In this document: positions 37,404-49,549 of the stretch, piece by piece
Position numbering within the stretch: position 1 is the stretch's first letter
How the letters are laid out: each line of letters starts with the position of its first letter
Assembly: GCA_028023455.1 (NCBI GenBank)
Contig: JAQFVV010006469.1
Location: forward strand, 1,170,773 to 1,234,772
Direction of reading: 5' to 3'
DNA length: 64,000 bases
Source of the DNA: Epiperipatus broadwayi
Lineage: Eukaryota; Onychophora; Udeonychophora; Euonychophora; Peripatidae
The notes under the pieces: model-generated
Told to the model about the DNA's origin: nothing
Seen by the model: the letters and a program-made list of their open reading frames with translations, nothing else
Databases searched by the model: none
Program-made: the position numbers and the translations under genes

Positions 37404-37880
37404 TGGGGATATTGGATGAGTAGGCATTAGATAGGGATTTTATGCACAAGCCTTCTGGCATCCATTGATTACTCTGTTTAGCACAGGTGGCAATACTGTA
37501 TGGAGAGTTTTGCTCTGTTTATCAACAATTAATGTGCTAGTATAGGAAATGTGATCATGTGATGCTTAACAATTAATATTCTCTACAACTTTCAAAATAA
37601 AACTGATTCTCTTGCTCGGCATGATAAAAAAAACTATCATGACAATAGCAGACAGAACAGTCTTTTCAAACTATCTGTTATCTGTTTTTAAGAGAAGTAC
37701 TTTATATTACTAAAGTTGAAATGAATTGCTGCTTAACTGTTTATTAATAAATAGGCTATAAAGTAAAATTTTCAAGTATTATAGCTTTAAAAAATCCTCA
37801 TAACTCAATTGATAATGTTATTTTTACAAAGGTTTTAGATTTGTCAAAATATTAATGTAGAATAATTATTGAGTGGAATA

Positions 37881-38365
37881 TTCTAAAGCAGGGGTAGGCA
37901 ATTGTTTTGGCTCAAGGGCCATAGAGATTGGTGGAGGGCCACATCGGGGGCCACTTTGTAAAAGCGAAGGTTAGCGGAGGGCCACACCTTTTTTTCATGA
38001 TGCAATAAACACACTGCTTTATTCCCTGTATTACCAAAGAAATATTTGTTTGTCCATTCTTCATTAAACACATGACATTCATCACTGATTTTTCGGAGGG
38101 TTCATGGTTTCACTAAAATTGGAAATGTATATATTTGCTAATGCAAAGACAAAATTGAAATTAACTAAATCAACTGGAAAAGCCCTGCACATAGTATCTA
38201 CCCTGTGCATGTGTATTGAGGTGGCCATCCTAGTGGTAAATAATAGATGAATCTTCGGTCGTGCACAGGAAGGAAATCTCAGTTCAAGATGGATTTTCCT
38301 GATTATCTTGGAGGGCTGCATAAAAACTCTTAGAGGGCCGCTATTTGCCCACCCCTGTTCTAAAG
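37881..38365. mobile_element. hAT-type MITE with 8-bp target duplication
   Basis: The element (37889-38357, 469 bp) is bounded by CAGGGGTAGGCAA and TTGCCCACCCCTG (12 of 13 positions match as inverted repeats). It is flanked by the perfect 8-bp duplication 'ttctaaag' (37881-37888, 38358-38365). Inside the ends lie the 'gagggccac' and 'gagggcc' segments often seen next to such hAT termini. The 8-bp duplication and CAGGG ends place it in the hAT superfamily. It has no transposase, so it must have been moved by one encoded elsewhere. Confidence 0.92.
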
Positions 38366-38537
38366 CAAAGATATCATTATATTTTATTTTTCACAAATTC
38401 CAGACATAACTAAAATAATCATTATTAATCTTAGTTCATCTAAGGGTTATTCTACCTCCTATAAATTCTGGAATCATATACTTTCTGACTTTTAAGAATT
38501 CTAGAAACAATATATTAATGTATTTGTAATTATATTT

Positions 38538-38630
38538 CGTGTTGGTGGCCGAATAGTTAGCACAGCAGCCTTACAAGCAGTTGCCCTGGGGTTTGCTTTT
38601 CAGCTGACGCTTTGTCATGTAAAAAAAAAG
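38538..38630 (+). mobile_element. tRNA-derived SINE, copy 1
   Basis: The head reads 'gttggtggccgaatagttag' then 'cacagcagccttacaagcag' then 'ttgccctgggg'. 'TGGCCGAATAG' fits a pol III A box; the B-box region is degenerate. It ends in a short A9 tail. The same head occurs at 39431 and 44197. Confidence 0.7.
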
Positions 38631-38715
38631 TACCTTTTCCCCAAATATCCTAGCAGATTAATATTATGTTCCTCTTCAATCTAAAATGTTACTTTATTAA
38701 CTTCATCATATTAAA

Positions 38716-38820
38716 GGTTTTGTAGCATAGTGGTTAACACTGCCTTATCACAACCTGGAGTTTGAATCTGGCTTGGATGGAACTCAGAAATTTTTCAGTT
38801 CAAGAATAAAGATTTCAGAT
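38716..38820 (+). mobile_element. tRNA-derived SINE, second type
   Basis: 'tgtagcatagtggttaacac' carries an A-box match, and 'gagtttgaatctggc' about 33 nt later fits a B box (GGTTCGAATCC-like). The spacing is as in a tRNA. It lacks a good acceptor stem, so it reads as a SINE or tRNA relic rather than a working tRNA gene. Confidence 0.55.
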
Positions 38821-39159
38821 TAATTCGGATTGGTCAGATTAAAAATAATGTATTGATGATAGAACCAAAATTGTGATTGGGTTTTATTCCCTTGAGTACT
38901 AAATCCACTTATTTTCATTTTGTTTTTATTTTTTAATCTTATATAAATTTGTACATTTACCAATAATATATTTATGCAACATCCAATACTAATCAATCTA
39001 CAAGGTCTACTGTTTTTATTAAAACAGGCAAAACTCACTCTACTTATGGTGATCAGGTGATGTTTATTGGCTTACTACTCTTGTGAAATAAAATAATATT
39101 TTTTTTAATATCAATAAAACACAATGACTTTCTCTGCTTGTTTTTATCATATGGTTTCA

Positions 39160-40980
39160 GGAAAAGTTCGCTTCGGACGGTAGATAGTTCCAGATTAAAG
39201 TCAAGGAAAAGTAAATAGTTATTTTACTGAATAGTTTATATAAATATACTGTATATGGGTCAATTATGCCAGTCTCCCGTTAAAAATAATTAAAAGTTGT
39301 TTACAATTCCTCATTTTTTATAAAAGGTTAATAAATTGGTCTCTAATTATTATATTCGTATGCTCTAATTATTATATTCGTATGCTAAAATTAGATATTA
39401 GTGAAATCATTTATAATTCATATATATGAAAAGCGCGACTGCCTTACAAGCAGTTGCCCGGGTTGCGAGTTTGCGTCCGGCCGATGCTATGACACTTGAA
39501 AAAAAAAATAATAATAATAAATATTGACTTTTTAACATATATTTTTATTATGCTTAAATATGTATATATATATTATTTTTTTAATTAAAAAAATTATTTT
39601 ATGCTTTTATAACCTTTATCTTTTTTAAAAATAGGGTCGTCAAGATTTTATCTCAAGTAGTGCTTAATATCCTAACTCCGGACAATAGTTTGTAAGCGTA
39701 TATATATGTAAAAACAATTTTGTCTCTTTTTATTATTATTATTTTACAAAATTATACTAAAAACTTTGCAAAATAACAATGAGAATTTTTTTTAAATAGT
39801 AATAATCTCCATATTTTAATTGTATTGTTTTTAAAGCTCGTAATTCTATCACATAAAGCTTTATTCAAGGAAACCAAATTACTCTGACTTAATAATAAAA
39901 CCATTTGATATTTCAAAACAAAGCTTTCGAATAGATTGAAATTAAACTTACTTTTTTTTAAAAAAAAAAAACATTTTATAACGAAAGATTTTCAAATGAT
40001 ACTTAAAGAAAAAAAAATTGAAAGCCTGAAGATTTAAGGGAAGGATATCAGCGATTTTCATCTTACAATACTTCATTGATTTCTACGCGATGCAAGGGTT
40101 AAAGAATCGTATTTTCAAGATATGATTCACTCTTTGGTTTCATAAAGAATTCAGCATTAAATAATATAATTTCCATAACAAATGAAGTGAAAACCAATTC
40201 TCAAATAAAGACTTCTTCTTACAGGAAAAAAAATTTAAATTCTAAATTAGTAGAAATATGGATTTTATTAGAAGCTGAAGACGCAGGTTTATATATATAT
40301 AATACTGATTTTTTATTTGAATAAATTAATCTGTTAATTACTTAAGTATAAAATTTTAAATAATTTTTCTTTTGCAAATATTGATTTAATATGAATTTGA
40401 TATAATGTTAAACTAAATTGGATAAAATTAATTCTTCGACGCAAATATTTAAGATAATAACGCAAATACAAAATTATTAATTTACTATTAAATAAAATAG
40501 TTGCATGTTTTACAATGCTTAAAATTAAATGAGAGTTTCATTTAAAAAATGTTTACATAATTAATATTTATAAATTTGAATTTGATAATATATATATATA
40601 TAAAGATATATTTAAAATTTCCATTCTACTACACATTCTTGAAACAAAACATCTGAAAAAGACAGATAATGCCCTAGATGTCCCTTTGATAACGAATGAA
40701 CTCTCATTAGCTTGCATAGGTCATAATGACTCATACATTACTTCATCATTTGTTTAGTGATTAACAATATTAAATTAATATATTTGTTTTATCAGTATCA
40801 AACTTTCTGCACTCACAACTTTGATACCAATTACTTCAGATAAATACATTAGTGATTATTACTAAACATTTAATAAACTAGAGGTTATCCCCAACCTAGA
40901 TACAACCTTTAATCTCTGTTAAATGTTAAATTCATATTTTTAATAATGTATTGTAGAATACAAATTTTAAAGTAAAACTT
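39160..40980. other. No gene seen; partly CG-retaining
   Basis: AT-rich. CG dinucleotides are more frequent at about 39160-40480 than nearby. A 20-bp duplication 'ctaattattatattcgtatg' sits at 39344-39386. No ORF. Confidence 0.4.
39431..39520 (+). mobile_element. tRNA-derived SINE, 5'-truncated copy
   Basis: 'gcgactgccttacaagcagt' then 'tgcccgggttgcgagtttgc' then 'gtccggccgatgctatgac', followed by an A-run and ATA repeats. It keeps CG dinucleotides where the 38.5-kb copy has TG or CA, so it is younger or less decayed. Confidence 0.65.
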
Positions 40981-40982
40981 AA

Positions 40983-41275
40983 ACTAACCCCACCTCCACT
41001 CCTCACAGACACTTGGGCAATCCTCCAACTCCCATCCTCTCAGCCTCTATCATAGGACTCAATCACGAAGACATGCATTTTGGACCAGCCTGGACTACCC
41101 ACTGTTTCCCCTTTCCACTTCTCATTCCCTTTTCACATGTATCTTTCCCCTCTTACCATGTTGCTCCTGAAATTTCAATTTATCATATAATCACTCCCTT
41201 GTAAACCTTTTTCTAACTGGATCTGTTTTTTTTTTTTATGAATAAACATTCATCACTGAAAAAAAAAAGATATTG
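40983..41275 (+). mobile_element. Possible retroposed 3' end with poly(A) tail
   Basis: A C-rich segment (unlike its neighbours) ends in AATAAA (about 41241), then A10 about 15 nt later. This is the layout of a retroposed polyadenylated transcript or LINE/SINE tail. The 63-codon frame inside is not recognised. Confidence 0.35.
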
Positions 41276-42407
41276 CATGTAGAAAAAGAGAGATGAGATT
41301 AAATTATTTCAAGTGTTTATGTATAATTAAAATGAAAAAGTATATTAATCTTTAACTGAAATTAAATTTTATATCTATGTTAGGGATAATCTTTAGTTTA
41401 ATAAATGATTAATAATAATCATTAACATATTTATCTTAAATTATTAGAGTTAAATTTTGCAATTTTATTATTTATTATTTTAATGTTAAAAATATTTATT
41501 GTTACTTTTATCATATATATATAGAAAGGGGTGTTTATGAGGATGGCATTGGCATCATTTTTGATTTTGCTTAGTTTTCCTGTGTTTATCTCTAACACTA
41601 TTTTGCCAGTTCTACATTCATCTAATGGTAAAATAACCAGAATATATATATTGATTTATTCATTTTTAAAAAAGTCTGAAGATGTCAGTAATGTACAGAG
41701 AATCCAATACTAACACAAATTTTTTAAAAACTTTTTATTTAATTTATATATATTTGCATGGGTAAATATAGTTTTTATACTTCTTTATGTGTTGGTTGCT
41801 TAAAATTTTTATAAAACTTATATTTTGGCTGACTTTTATTTGATGTATTTATAAACAAATACTAAAAAGAAATAAATATATATATTCTTTAATAACTTTA
41901 ACCATGTCAAATATTAAACACAGATTTTCTAAAATAATGTTTTTATAAGAAGCTTTATATACATTAAGATAAAGGCTGATAAATAAATTATTTTATTTAA
42001 ACAGAATCATGTAATGACATATTGGCCTAAAATTTTATCACACAGATTTTGTTTTGTATCATTTAGAATAATAAATTGTTAAATTTCATTTTCAGTTACA
42101 TTTTGTAAATTAAACTAGATAAGGGATAAGCAAACCTTTTAACATGAAGAACCATTTTGTTTAAACCCCTCCTCCTCACCCATTAAATATCCATAAGGAA
42201 TGAGGTCAAAAATATGTTCATGAAAAATACAAATTTCTGAATGGATGTGGATAAATTTAAGAATTTATTTTAGTAATAGAATATAAGAGAATCTATATAT
42301 ATCCTAATGCAAATAAAAATTCTCGTAAAAATAAATAAATAAAAACAAAAAATTATTTTGACTTTTTGATTTATTGACAAATTTCTAATATTTAAATATT
42401 CATCATA

Positions 42408-43945
42408 AACAATAATTATTAAACCATCAATTTCTATTCCTCAGGGATCACCCTTGAGTGCACTTTTATTCATTGCTTAAATTAACCCCCTTCTCATAGA
42501 AATGGAAACAAAACTTCCTGGAGTTTTTGTTCCTTTTTTAAACAAAGAAATTAAACATCTTGCATATATGTATGATGTTGTTGTAATTCTGCCATCAGCT
42601 AAACATCTACGAGAACTTGAAAAAATCCTTAAAAAGTTTCATCGGAATACAAATTAAATTTTAATCTAGAGAAATCTGCAGTTTGGAAACTTCATTCAGG
42701 AGAAAATGTCCCTGCATGTCTCTCATCAAAACCTCAACCTTTTTTAGGTATACCACTGTACCTTTCACCAAACAAAATGAGGAAAATGTTACAAGACAAA
42801 CTGATTATATCAACAAAAAAAATAATAGATTCTCTAAAAAGCATTTACTTATCTTTATATGATAAAGTTCTCTTATTAAATTCTCTTGTTTTCAGCAGAA
42901 TTAATTATTATTTACCGATTTTAAACTCTACTAAAAAATTCACTTCGCAAATTAATTCATTGTGCTCTAGCCTCCTTTGGAAAAAAAAAAAGTGGTCTGT
43001 ATAAGTATGCATAAAATGCAAAATCCAAAAATACTTAATGGCCTAGGTTTGCATTCAATTAATACATTACTAATTAAAAATATACTTAATTTATTCTACT
43101 ACATCAAGATTGAATTTAATTACCAAAACATTATTGACACAATCATTCCCACAGATAGGCCTCCCCCGAATATTAAAAAAATTGGCTACAACTTCTCATC
43201 ACACTTATTGATAAACAAATGGATTTAAATGAAATTCTTTTTAATAATAAGCACATATATTGGGACACGTTTAAAATGATGAATCCTCAGCTGATATGCC
43301 CTCCTAGTTATCTTGAAGTGACTAATATCAATCTTTTTAATAAAATGAGAAAGTGGTATGTAATGCCTAAATATATTGATTTTATCATTAAAATAAATCT
43401 ATCTTCACTTCCTACCAATGATTTCCTTGTGTCAAATAGAGGATTTAAAAGGATTGATTCTTTATGTATTTTGTGTAAAAAAGATAGTGAAACATTTGAT
43501 CATATTCTTGTTTCTTGCTTGGGACTAAGAGAAGCAAAATATATAATTCAAAATTATTTCAATAATCACAATCCAGAACTCTTTGATATGATTCATAATA
43601 TTAAAATGGGTAATTTCTGCAATATCAGAAGATGCATATTTATTAACCACGTAATATGTTTATTTAGATGTCTTATAGTTATAATCAATTCTCCATTGGA
43701 CTTACAACTTTGTATTAAAAATACGTTTAATTCTATTCGAAAAAAAAAAAAAGCTTCTTGTACCTAAAGAAATCTACCTATCCACATGGACTGGTTCTTA
43801 GTACAAGAAATTCATCAAAACACTCAGGAAGTTATTATTAAAAATGTAAATTTATACTAGATTTTTTTTTTTATTGTCTAGAGAAATCCATTTGTAACAC
43901 TTTTTATAAAACAAAAATATTTTAAAAAAACAACAATAATTATTA
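42408..43945 (+). mobile_element. 5'-truncated LINE copy with 14-bp target duplication
   Basis: The insert 42422-43931 is flanked by the perfect direct repeat 'aacaataattatta' (42408-42421 and 43932-43945). It starts inside the RT gene just before motif B and ends in an A-rich tail. It is the same LINE family as 45046-45750 and 57918-64000. Confidence 0.88.
42422..43767 (+). pseudogene. LINE ORF2 remnant: RT motifs B-C and cysteine-rich C-terminus
   Basis: The frame reads SIPQGSPLSALLF (motif B), a stop, then INPLLIEME, and then LAYMYDVVVILP where motif C should be (A)YMDD; the first catalytic aspartate is a Tyr codon (42571-42573), so the RT is dead. After a frameshift come FLGIPLYLSPNKMRK, a long C-terminal domain in two or three frames (42777-43004, 42977-43228, 43219-43767), and a cysteine-rich knuckle CILCKKDSETFDHILVSC. 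The C-terminal domain aligns with 58242-58988 (minus), which shares IIPTDRPPP and the segment around 'LPT.FL'. It is broken by at least two frameshifts and one stop. Confidence 0.85.
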
Positions 43946-44196
43946 TTCTATAATAAGACTAAATTCAAGAAACAAATGTTGTAATGGGCATTTTTTCTTT
44001 CCTAGAGTCATCAAAATATTTATTTACAAATTACAAAAAGAAATAAAAAAAGGTATTTATGTTTACCATGATAAAAAGAGTCATGGGATTGTGATGAAAG
44101 ACTACATCTGGCTCATGGGTCAGTTTGCATATCCCTGGACTACATAAATATTGTTGAATTTTGAAATTTCAGGTAAAACTCTTTTTATTTGTCAAG

Positions 44197-44276
44197 CGTT
44201 GGTGGCCTAGTGGTTAGCATAGCTGACTTTTAAGCAGCTGGCCAGGCCAACGCATTTGACATATAGAAAAAAAACT
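44197..44276 (+). mobile_element. tRNA-derived SINE, copy 3
   Basis: 'gcgttggtggcctagtggtt' then 'agcatagctgacttttaagc' then 'agctggccagg'. It has the best A box of the three copies (TGGCCTAGTGG). The B-box half is largely deleted. It ends in a short A-run. Confidence 0.7.
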
Positions 44277-44279
44277 ATT

Positions 44280-45030
44280 TTTATTTTTACGCAGCTCTTA
44301 CTTTTTTTCTTTTGTTTTTTTATAATTTTATTTAATGGATGGAAACATATTTTGTCAATACTGAAACTTTGCTGAATAAACTGCTGGAGAGCATATCTAT
44401 TTCAAATTTTTTTTTCTACATTGATTTTAATTTTAATTCCTTTGGATAAAGAGATGACTCTTTTTAAATAGACATTTGTTAAGCCTTTTTTTAAAACTCC
44501 TATTATAAAATGTTAAACTAATATTTTATTTAAGACAGTTATTTAATCAGTATCCCCCCCCTCTTCTTTTTTTAAAAAAACTGATGAAAATTTTAGTGAG
44601 TAAATTTGAGTCAATTATTGGAAACATTCATAGGCAAGAGAATTTAAATGAAAATATGATTTATTCGTTATTTTTTCTTATTATTAATTAATAAATATTT
44701 TTTGTAATTGCAAAATAATAATAACTAAAGATAATAAAAGAAAAATTTTGCAGCAAGCATGCACACACACACACACATTTTGTTATTTAATTCATTATTA
44801 AATTGTGATTTAGTTATGTATTATCCATATTATATTATTAAAAACAAAACATAAAAATTGATAAGAACCCAAATGATTGTTTTTACTAAATAAACTGAGT
44901 AATACTTTTTTATATTTAATATAATCATTACTAATTTTTATTAATAATAAAAAAGAAAATGATTCTGAGAAATAAAGTTTAAGAATTTTAATGTTTCTTT
45001 GCATCTATTTTATAATAGCTATAAATAAGT
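44280..45030. other. No gene seen
   Basis: AT-rich, with a short (AC)n tract at 44761-44777. Confidence 0.5.
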
Positions 45031-45032
45031 GT

Positions 45033-45763
45033 AACTAATATTTAATCAGAACTTTGGGGAGACATATCTTATTAATAATGATACTCATCCTTATCATTCA
45101 ATTTTATCCTTCTCTAATCATACCATTATTAAAAAATTCAAGCAGTGGCATCTGGAACCTAAATATTTAGACCCTCTGATCAAGTTAAACCTAAATGCTC
45201 TTCCTGCAAGTTATTTTCTGGTCACACATAGGGGTTTCTCGCACATAGACCAAGTCTGCCCTATATGTCATAGGGATGATGAGCCTGGGTTGCATGTTTT
45301 CTGTCATTGTATCTTGCTTCAATGTTATAGAGACATTATAGCTTCCATCTATATAAACCAGAAGCCTACTTTCACTATCATGATTAGTAGTATTGGCAAT
45401 GGTGTGTTTCTGTCTATTAGGATTTCTTACTCTTTGCATGTTCGTCCATTAGATGTATGCTTATCTTTAATCCTACCATTGATAATCTCCATCAATTATT
45501 CATATCAAAGCTTTAGATTATCCATAATAGAGACAAAAAATAGACTCTTTATTGATTTTTAAGACTACATGGGACCTTCTTTCCATTGCAGATTTTTGTT
45601 TGTGATGCTTGGGCTGTATATTTTGTTGTTCCTGACTGCAAGACTAGTTGTGTGAGCAAGATCCTGGCTTTGTTAATTGTATTGCTTTCACCATTGTACC
45701 AATGCAATCATTTATCTAAGTAATAAAGTTTGTATGAGAGAAAAACAAAAAACTAATATTTAA
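45033..45763 (+). mobile_element. 5'-truncated LINE copy with 13-bp target duplication
   Basis: The insert 45046-45750 is flanked by the perfect direct repeat 'aactaatatttaa' (45033-45045 and 45751-45763). The 3' end carries AATAAA (about 45722) and an A-rich tail. Only the last part of ORF2 and the 3' UTR are present. Confidence 0.9.
45060..45562 (+). pseudogene. LINE ORF2 C-terminal fragment
   Basis: One frame reads KKFKQWHLEPKYLDPLIKLN, then LNALPASYFLVTHRGFSHID, then the knuckle VCPICHRDDEPGLHVFCHC, and continues to a stop at 45562. It aligns with the corresponding C-terminal segments at 43.3 kb and 58.6 kb (minus). The frame stays open, so it is younger than the 43-kb copy. No catalytic part is present. 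Confidence 0.85.
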
Positions 45764-46499
45764 ACAGTGGAACTCCACAGAAATTTGAAAGGTATAATAT
45801 CTGGTCAATATCACAATTCAGCCATCCAGGAAGATTATTTAAAATTAGCTTTTCATCAAAACAAGTGGCTGGATCAAAACATGTGAGATCACTCAGAATA
45901 TGATTTAACTCGATAGATTTTAAAAAATGATAAGATGTAATTTCTGGATCATAGAAGTAATCTCAATTTTCATATTATATTTAACCAAGTATTAATATTT
46001 TTAATGAACATTAATATGGTATTAGTGTGAATGTTTATGATTTAATATCTATCTTACTGAGATTGAATAAATATGATATAAAAAGTATGGTTTAAATAGT
46101 GGGAAAAAAAATTTATTCTACAATTAGGATAAATTTAGGAAGATTTGTTATTTAAAATAGCAGTATACACAAAAAAGTCTTAACATTTTTTTAAATGAAA
46201 TTAAGAACTTAAATAATAGAATAACTGATAGAGATATTTTTATAAAGAAGTGTATATTTGATCATTGTGTTGATTCTTCATTTAGATTCAATAAAAATAT
46301 ATTACCACTTTTATGGAGAAAGAATTAACAAATAATTATAAAACTATTTAAGAACTTAAATTATTGGAAACTAAATTGCAGATACATAAAAAAAAGTTAT
46401 AAAATCAAATAATAAGTATGGAACAAGAAAATCTCATTATTAGTAGCTAGCTGTTAATAAATAAAGATACTCCTATAATGTGTGATCTACTCATCAGAT

Positions 46500-47135
46500 G
46501 GAGCCACATAGTAAATACTAATGGATCTGGGCATAATTGCTGAGATATTCTTGACTTCGTTTAAGGAGAAGCCAAATATATCACATCACATCATATCACG
46601 AGAGATGGAGAACTAGTATGGAAAGTAAAAAGAGTAGAAATAAACAGAATATTGGGTGTGAGTTAATTTATGATAATAGAAAGGAAAGTAGTTTACTGTT
46701 TAAGGCTTGAACAGGATCTTTAGCAACAAGGGAAGAATATGTGGGTGATTTAGTCTGCAAGTTGTGTAAGGAAGACATAGAAAATATTAGGCATCCATTA
46801 ATGCTTGCAAATATAAAGGGTACAAATAATGAAGTTGTGGGAAAATGAATATAAACAAAGTGATTATATAGAAGGTGGGTTCTTTGTTTTTATGCTGGAT
46901 TTGGGAAAAGATAAGGGGAATTTAAATTTAAAGTCCATGGAGTTGACAAAGATTATGTTGTGGAAATGGGATGGAGCAAGATAGAGAAGAATATGGAAAA
47001 AACTTAGGGTGGAGAATGGAAATGGAAAGTAAAAGTGGCTAACAGGTTTCCCTGGGCTTGGTAGCTGAGGGATTCCTGACTTACAAAAAAGGAGAAGCCA
47101 CAGTGCATCTCATCACCATCATCATCATACAAACA
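46500..47135 (+). pseudogene. Decayed tails of another LINE, two copies
   Basis: A frame at about 46739-46830 reads YVGDLVCKLCKEDIENIRHP, a cysteine-histidine knuckle like those at LINE ORF2 C-termini. The 3' ends of two copies can be aligned: 'tgaggtattcttgacttc'-like sequence with 'aaggagaagccaaatatatc' at about 46550-46600, and 'gggattcctgacttac' with 'aaaggagaagccacagtgca' at 47060-47110. Both run into CAT-rich tails. The family is not identified. Confidence 0.45.
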
Positions 47136-47139
47136 TTGA

Positions 47140-48670
47140 TAAAAATACTGATTGAATTCTTTATTTTCAGGCTTCAAGACTACTTGCAAGGGCTTTTCTT
47201 TTGTATTACATAATATAAAAAATGTATATTTTCCATATCTTATTTAAATATTTATGATTATTTTTGCAAAATATTTCTATAATATTTATTTAAAATAAAA
47301 AATATTCATGATTACATTTAAATTTTATTTGAAAATTTTTGTTTTTAAAAAAAAACAATAAGAAAACTATATTAATGGTAATTTTAAAAAATTATAATTA
47401 GCCCTATCTTCGCAAATACTGTGGTAAGAAATTTATCTTTTTTTTAACTCACTTGCTCATTGGAAGATTTAATTGTTCCCCCTAGTGAGAGTTTTGTAAG
47501 CTTTCAACATTTGATTTTAGTATTGACCATTATTCTATATTAGAATGTAATAAATTGGATTTTATATGGTAGAAATTTACATTTACAAAGGAAATACATT
47601 TTAAAAAATCATATCTGAATTTTGAAAATATTAAAAAAATAACATTGTAGTAAAAACAAATAATATTTTTGTCATTTAATGGTTGAGAGCAGCAAATTGA
47701 TTTTATAAAATCAACAAACTCTTTTGTTATTGAAATTTGCATTTAAAATATAAATGAATAAATATTAATATCTGATAAAACTATCAAATTATGTTTTAAA
47801 ATATAATTTTTTTGTAATTTTTACAACATGGCAATATATTCTAACAGATGGCTAGTAATGGAGCTAACATCAGTTTGAAAAAGCTTGTTTAGGAGAACTC
47901 TGTAATTTACTTTCTTAACACTTATTATCTTTTATTTTTAAAAATAAAATATATAAATATAAAATAAATGTGTAATCATGCATCCTTTTGATTTTTAATA
48001 ATTATTACAAAATTTGTGAATCTTAATAAACTTCACAAAAAATCAATGTTTTAGTAATTCAAAAAAATTTCTCAAAATAATCTCACAAAGCACATGAAAT
48101 CTGATAATAATGATCAAACATATTAAGGCATGTCAAAATTTGTTTGAAGTCACTAGCTTTTTAATTATCCTGACATTTTTAGATTTTTGGAAATTAAAAC
48201 ATCAAAATAAAATATATGTGAATTTCACAGCTAAATGCTTTAATAGGTAGTTATATAAACTAGTCAACTCCAGTACTTTTTTTTTAATTTTTTCATACAA
48301 AGTTCCTTATTTTGATGAAATATCTGGTTAAAAATTATATATGCGATTTTAAATTTTAGAACATAATTTCATTGATTTATGATGATTTAACAATAATTCA
48401 TTCAGATTTTAAAATGGAATTCAAATAACAAATATTTTGTTAATTTATGTTTTTAGTAGCAATGTGATAATTGTTTTGATTACATATGTCAGTTTTTTAT
48501 TAAATTTGCAAATTTGAAATATTATTTTTAAAGATAGTTACCAGTTATAAACTTATATTTCTTATGATTAAAATGAAATTTATTGACATATAATATGGAA
48601 TAAAAGATTTAATTTTGAAGTAAAATCTTGAAATATTATCCGAAGAGCTGCTAGTGGAAGATAATATAAA
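47140..48670. other. No gene seen
   Basis: Very AT-rich anonymous sequence. Confidence 0.5.
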
Positions 48671-48671
48671 C

Positions 48672-48713
48672 GTCATATATAGGTCATGTGACAGCTGACT
48701 TGATTTTTTTGTA
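48672..48713 (+). repeat. Family A fragment
   Basis: 'aggtcatgtgacagctgact' followed by 'tgatttttttg' matches the end of the family A array at about 14303-14335. No ribozyme is included. Confidence 0.5.
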
Positions 48714-49540
48714 ATATAAATGGCAAAATATTATTACAAACGATTTTTGAGAAAATAAAAAAAAAATATTTATATAAAATATTAAGGCATACTTAAAATT
48801 ATTTTTGAAAAAAATACCTTTAAAATTTATATTATTCTAAAATTGAGATGCAATAATAAATTATTTTAAGTGATTCGCAAGCAATGGCAAACACTTTACG
48901 CTATCCACCTTTTCACCTTGCCTGCCTTATGCATAAAATTTAATATATATATACATACCTTTAAAATAAGTATTTATTATTGACTTTCATGTTTTATATT
49001 TGATATTCAAACGATGAATAACTTTTCAGCATTATTGGTATAAAAATTTATTGCCTTTTGACCCAAACCTATGCCCAAAAAAATGTGATCATAAAAAAGA
49101 ATCATAATGCCACAGTCTATGAGAATCCTAAAATTTTCAAAATAAAAAATATCAAGAGCAGAAATATTTTACAATGTAAAAAGTTATATAAATGGCCAAT
49201 TAATTTACTTCTATGTATTTCCATAAGAAATGTCATAAATGTGGAGAGAGTATATTATAAACATTATAATTGTGAGATGTGGAAAAAACAGCAGATACTT
49301 GGCTAGAGAAAAGAAATAGAGTTTTGGAAAAAAAAAAAAAAATACTTTCAAGTTTTATAAATATATATAAACATTAGAAACATAGTCAATGCATTTATGT
49401 AAACAAAGGAAGTAAATCACTCTTCTTCAAACTATGAATTAAAAGCATTCTAAATGTTGAACAAAAAATCAATAATAAAATAAATCCATCTATTGGAGCT
49501 ATGATATTCATAAGCATACCTCTGTCAATATTGTTGTTGT
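48714..49540. other. No gene seen
   Basis: AT-rich. An 82-codon frame at 49058-49306 is Lys/Asn/Ile-rich and unrecognised; it may be chance or a decayed LINE frame. Confidence 0.35.
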
Positions 49541-49549
49541 TGGTATGTA

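Larger units (their letters stand above)
37159..37580. mobile_element. Family C inverted dimer with two hammerheads and target duplication
   Basis: Left arm 37172-37341 and right arm 37348-37520 are nearly perfect inverted copies around a 6-nt centre (gcatct). The right side continues through 37567 into 'gtgctagtataggaaatgtg' and 'atcatgtgatgctt', which is the neighbouring-unit sequence known from 57.4 kb. A 13-bp direct repeat 'aacaattaatatt' flanks the whole (37159-37171 and 37568-37580) and fits a target-site duplication. Each arm has one hammerhead motif. No ORF. Confidence 0.8.
42113..44145. mobile_element. Old hAT element interrupted by a LINE
   Basis: The left end AAGGGATAAGCAAACC (42121) matches the inverse of the right end, CAGGGATATGCAAACTGACC (ends 44137). 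Next to the right end, 'catctggctcatgggtc' looks like a CG-decayed copy of the sequence typically found beside such hAT ends. The flanks 'aactagat' and 'gactacat' match at 6 of 8 positions, consistent with an old 8-bp duplication. The 42422-43931 part is a later LINE insertion; the hAT remnant without it is about 500 bp, so it was probably a MITE. Confidence 0.7.

Noticed and set aside
37158-37533. 11-bp 'caacaattaat' as the target duplication of the family C dimer
   Set aside because: The right copy lies inside sequence shared with the tandem unit junction at 57.4 kb. The 13-bp 'aacaattaatatt' further out fits better.
37883-38321. Two minus-strand ORFs of 62 and 79 codons inside the MITE
   Set aside because: They cross the terminal repeats and have no transposase features; the element is too short to be autonomous.
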